A DNA stretch of 7,362 nt from positions 1 through 7,362 of the forward strand of contig JAMOMT010000149.1 of NCBI GenBank assembly GCA_027066965.1. Reading direction: 5' to 3'. This DNA is from Archaeoglobaceae archaeon (GTDB taxonomy: Archaea > Halobacteriota > Archaeoglobi > Archaeoglobales > Archaeoglobaceae). This document shows positions 6,082-7,362 of this stretch, piece by piece (within the stretch, counting starts at the first letter, position 1; each line of letters starts with the position of its first letter). The position numbers and the translations under genes are program-made. The notes beneath the pieces were generated by a model. It made no database searches and was not told the origin of the DNA. It saw nothing but the letters and a program-made list of their open reading frames with translations.

Positions 6082-6557
6082 AGCTGTTGAAAGATAGAAA
6101 GGCCGTCTCTCCCGTAGTCGGAGTGATGCTGATGCTCGTCGTTACAGTGATTCTCGCAGCGGCTGTCAATGCGTACACGAGCTCTGTATCTCCGAAGCAA
6201 CCAACGCCAGTGGCTCAGTTCGACGCCAAAGCCTCCTACAGCAGCGGGAACATAACTCTCGACATGATTAGTGGAGATGCTCTCTACAAGGATGACATAG
6301 CTATAAGAATTCAGGTTGATCATCCACTGACTTCTGGATACGTCAACATGAGCAATGTTACGTTCGTTCCTCACGGCTCGTACGCAGTACCGGGAGACTC
6401 GATAGTGATACCCTTCAAAAAATCAACTTGGGGGGCAAAATTTACAGGGCCGCAGATCAGTCTGAGTGTGGCGGTAGGTCAACCATTCACGGTAACCATC
6501 ATCGACAAGGACACCGGTAACCCGATATGGACGGGACACCTCGTAATGAATCCTTAG
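6078..6557 (+). CDS. Archaeal type IV pilin, probable main or co-major filament subunit (short form)
   Basis: This 159-residue prepilin has a short basic leader (MKLLKDRKA, 1-9) and the canonical helix VSPVVGVMLMLVVTVILAAAV (10-30), with predicted cleavage after Ala9. It is followed by MISGDALYKDDIAI (63-76), the conserved strand and turn of the archaeal pilin N-terminal domain family, and a C-terminal FTVTIIDKDTGNPIW (137-151). It matches the usual length of these pilins and is cysteine-free, with three sequons (Asn 58, 90, 93). The Shine-Dalgarno GGAGGGTGAGGG (6063-6074) lies within the end of the preceding gene, and the ATG overlaps that gene's TGA, so translation is coupled. A T-tract terminator follows directly. 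It is paralogous to the preceding gene but lacks its long central insertion. Confidence 0.88.
   Translation: MKLLKDRKAVSPVVGVMLMLVVTVILAAAVNAYTSSVSPKQPTPVAQFDAKASYSSGNITLDMISGDALYKDDIAIRIQVDHPLTSGYVNMSNVTFVPHGSYAVPGDSIVIPFKKSTWGAKFTGPQISLSVAVGQPFTVTIIDKDTGNPIWTGHLVMNP
6118..6149 (+). repeat. 32-bp block identical to 5348-5379 (second copy)
   Basis: This is the copy in the short pilin gene. Flanking bases differ immediately on both sides (GTAG before it here, TGA before it in the other copy), so the identity is sharply bounded. Confidence 0.9.
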
Positions 6558-6574
6558 CTTTTTCTTATTTTTAT
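6558..6574 (+). terminator. T-tract terminator of the pilin operon
   Basis: CTTTTTCTTATTTTTAT follows the pilin stop codon directly. Archaeal RNA polymerase terminates on U-tracts without needing a hairpin, so this very likely ends the 5287-6557 transcript. Confidence 0.6.
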
Positions 6575-6581
6575 ATCTACA

Positions 6582-6595
6582 CAAAAAATTAAAAA
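6582..6595 (-). terminator. T-tract terminator of the Cys-rich gene
   Basis: On the minus strand, TTTTTAATTTTTTG follows the stop at 6598-6596. Together with the plus-strand T-tract it makes a compact back-to-back terminator in the 38-bp gap between convergent genes. Confidence 0.55.
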
Positions 6596-6970
6596 CTATA
6601 TGTACTTCTTAAACTCAAAATCGTCGTCAAACATATCATCGAAATCGTCGAAATCGGACGTACTGTACTTTACACCCTCTACAAGCTCTCTTGGATTATA
6701 ATTTCTGATTATGGCACATTCACTGGGCGAGAGCAAATCGGTCTGAACGTTTCTCCTCCTCCTGCCCCGGACATAGTGCTTCGCACTTGAAACGAGGTCA
6801 CAGTATCCGGGGCAGTGCCCGTTGAGGAGGACGCCGCACTTTATACACTTGTGAAACCAGTTGCAGTGAACCACTCTGTACTCCATGGTTTCTGGGTTTA
6901 TCCATATTATTGCCTCTCTCTTGCCGCATGATACCTTGATGCACAGTCCCTGCTTGCCGTTTTCTTCCAT
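6596..6970 (-). CDS. Unrecognised Cys-rich protein with Arg cluster and Asp/Phe-rich acidic tail
   Basis: This 124-residue protein is of a family I do not recognise. Eight cysteines (10, 15, 36, 42, 45, 53, 57, 85) include a dense run, Cys36-x5-Cys42-x2-Cys45-x7-Cys53-x3-Cys57, flanked by His35, His40 and His52. This looks like a zinc-binding or possibly Fe-S site. It is followed by a basic patch RGRRRR (68-73) and ends in an acidic, aromatic tail FDDFDDMFDDDFEF (107-120). There is no signal peptide or membrane helix, so it should be cytoplasmic. The ATG at 6970 is firmly set by GGGGAGGGG (6986-6978), 7 nt upstream. The frame is intact and codon use looks like its neighbours. It lies downstream of the ferredoxin oxidoreductase gene on the same strand with a 190-bp gap, and convergent to the pilins. 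The basic patch plus zinc-like knuckle suggests nucleic-acid or protein binding, but that is only inference. Confidence 0.78.
   Translation of the reverse strand: MEENGKQGLCIKVSCGKREAIIWINPETMEYRVVHCNWFHKCIKCGVLLNGHCPGYCDLVSSAKHYVRGRRRRNVQTDLLSPSECAIIRNYNPRELVEGVKYSTSDFDDFDDMFDDDFEFKKYI
6639..6656 (-). repeat. Tandem 9-bp repeat coding the acidic tail
   Basis: TCGAAATCG occurs twice in tandem on the plus strand. On the coding (minus) strand it gives the repeating Asp-Phe-Asp pattern near residues 106-112, so the acidic tail may have grown by small tandem duplication. Confidence 0.6.
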
Positions 6971-6977
6971 GATTTTT

Positions 6978-6986
6978 CCCCTCCCC
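6978..6986 (-). promoter_or_regulatory. Strong purine-rich Shine-Dalgarno of the Cys-rich gene
   Basis: GGGGAGGGG on the minus strand, 7 nt before the ATG at 6970. It fixes the start and argues that this unrecognised ORF is truly translated. Confidence 0.7.
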
Positions 6987-7030
6987 TATCACCTTACTCA
7001 TCATGATATTAATAGTTTATGATGCTAATG

Positions 7031-7038
7031 CTTATAAT
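7031..7038 (-). promoter_or_regulatory. Possible TATA box of the Cys-rich gene
   Basis: ATTATAAG on the minus strand lies about 61-68 nt before the ATG and would give a leader of roughly 38 nt that includes the Shine-Dalgarno. A second AT-rich site, TATTAATAT (about 7006-7014), is closer but would start transcription inside the Shine-Dalgarno. The remaining 6987-7160 gap holds no gene that I can support. Confidence 0.3.
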
Positions 7039-7122
7039 GATGACTAAATTACTGCGTAAGTATATACATATGCATGTTTTTAACACCGCTCTCACACGCT
7101 GCGTAATACTCGAGTTGAGCAA

Positions 7123-7157
7123 CAAAAACAGTACAAAACAGTGAAAAATAAAAATAA
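7123..7157 (-). terminator. T-rich terminator region of the oxidoreductase gene
   Basis: Just after the stop at 7163-7161, the minus strand reads through TTTTTATTTTT and then two near-repeats of ACTGTTTT. A series of U-tracts like this is the usual archaeal terminator, so the Cys-rich gene probably has its own promoter. Confidence 0.5.
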
Positions 7158-7160
7158 GTT

Positions 7161-7362
7161 TTACAGATCCTCCATAGCCTCCAGAAACCTCCACTGCCTG
7201 TCTATCGCCTCTTCTATTTCTTTAATCTCTTCATCACTTATGCCCTTAAATCTTCCCTGAGCTCTCAGGTATTCAGCCAAGCTCTTTCTCTTCTCCTTGT
7301 TTCTGTACGGTTTGCTTGCCGGGGAGAATCTGAACTCTCCATCGTACTCCCATAGTATCCAA
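7161..7362 (-). CDS. porB: 2-oxoacid (probably pyruvate):ferredoxin oxidoreductase beta subunit, C-terminal end
   Basis: The last 66 codons and the stop are visible; the gene continues past the right edge. The readable end is WILWEYDGEFRFSPASKPYR, then a linker with SLAEYLRAQGRFKGISDEEI, ending in a helix with DRQWRFLEAMEDL. The 'W.Y.G.FR....P' strand followed by 'EYL..QGRF' and a short C-terminal helix is the typical end of PorB, the thiamine diphosphate and 4Fe-4S subunit that oxidises pyruvate to acetyl-CoA with ferredoxin or runs the reverse carboxylation. Catalytic residues lie outside the window. A related VorB- or KorB-type subunit with another 2-oxoacid substrate cannot be excluded from this end alone. 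Confidence 0.7.
   Translation of the reverse strand, partial: WILWEYDGEFRFSPASKPYRNKEKRKSLAEYLRAQGRFKGISDEEIKEIEEAIDRQWRFLEAMEDL

Noticed and set aside
7061..7076. AT-rich palindromic stretch TATATACATATGCATG as an operator or promoter
   Set aside because: Such alternating AT patterns are common in archaeal gaps, and its distance to the next start (about 90 nt) is not informative.
7009..7194. 61-residue minus-strand frame between the Cys-rich gene and porB
   Set aside because: It overlaps the porB end in another frame and is read from AT-rich terminator and promoter DNA; no ribosome binding site.
1..7362. CRISPR array, insertion sequence, tRNA or rRNA
   Set aside because: No regularly spaced repeats, transposase motifs, terminal inverted repeats or RNA-gene signatures were seen.

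Overview
The window looks like the chromosome of a hyperthermophilic euryarchaeon, most likely of the Archaeoglobales or a relative. The reasons are the archaeal FlaI/PilB-like ATPase and TadC/FlaJ-like membrane protein, pilins with the euryarchaeal 'AVSPVIG' type N-terminus, TATA-type promoter elements, heavy use of AGG/AGA and ATA codons, and T-tract rather than hairpin terminators. The lineage is an inference; no rRNA or tRNA is present to confirm it.

Layout. (1) 1-208, minus strand: the N-terminal part of a small membrane protein resembling the Yip1 family, divergent from the main operon. (2) 291-4732, plus strand: a tight four-gene operon encoding the assembly ATPase, a nine-helix platform protein with two T2SF domains, and two pilin-like proteins rich in N-glycosylation sequons. 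Junctions are a 14-nt overlap, an 8-nt gap and a 2-nt gap. (3) 4720-5127, minus strand: a four-helix DUF5658-like membrane protein that overlaps the end of the operon tail to tail. (4) 5128-5286: a regulatory gap with an inverted repeat directly upstream of a clear TATA box and a perfect Shine-Dalgarno. (5) 5287-6557, plus strand: two paralogous canonical archaeal pilins overlapping by ATGA, followed by a T-tract terminator. (6) 6596-6970, minus strand: an unrecognised cysteine-rich protein with an Asp/Phe-rich acidic tail. (7) 7161-7362, minus strand: the C-terminal end of a 2-oxoacid (probably pyruvate):ferredoxin oxidoreductase beta subunit.

How it works together. Regions 2 and 5 form an archaeal type IV pilus-like locus. 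The ATPase and platform polymerise pilin subunits into a surface filament, the two short-spaced pilin-like proteins are probably minor, tip or accessory subunits, and the separately and strongly expressed pair at 5287-6557 are probably the main filament subunits. No prepilin peptidase, FlaH, FlaB or chemotaxis gene lies in the window, so the peptidase must be elsewhere and this is not an archaellum locus.

The most interesting signals are: a sharp compositional mosaic inside the first main pilin (about 57% GC ends around a 33-38% GC core), a 32-bp identical block shared by the two main pilins, the very high sequon density of the pilin-like proteins, the operator-like inverted repeat at the pilin promoter, and the unrecognised Cys-rich, acidic-tailed protein. 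I see no CRISPR array, insertion sequence, tRNA or rRNA.
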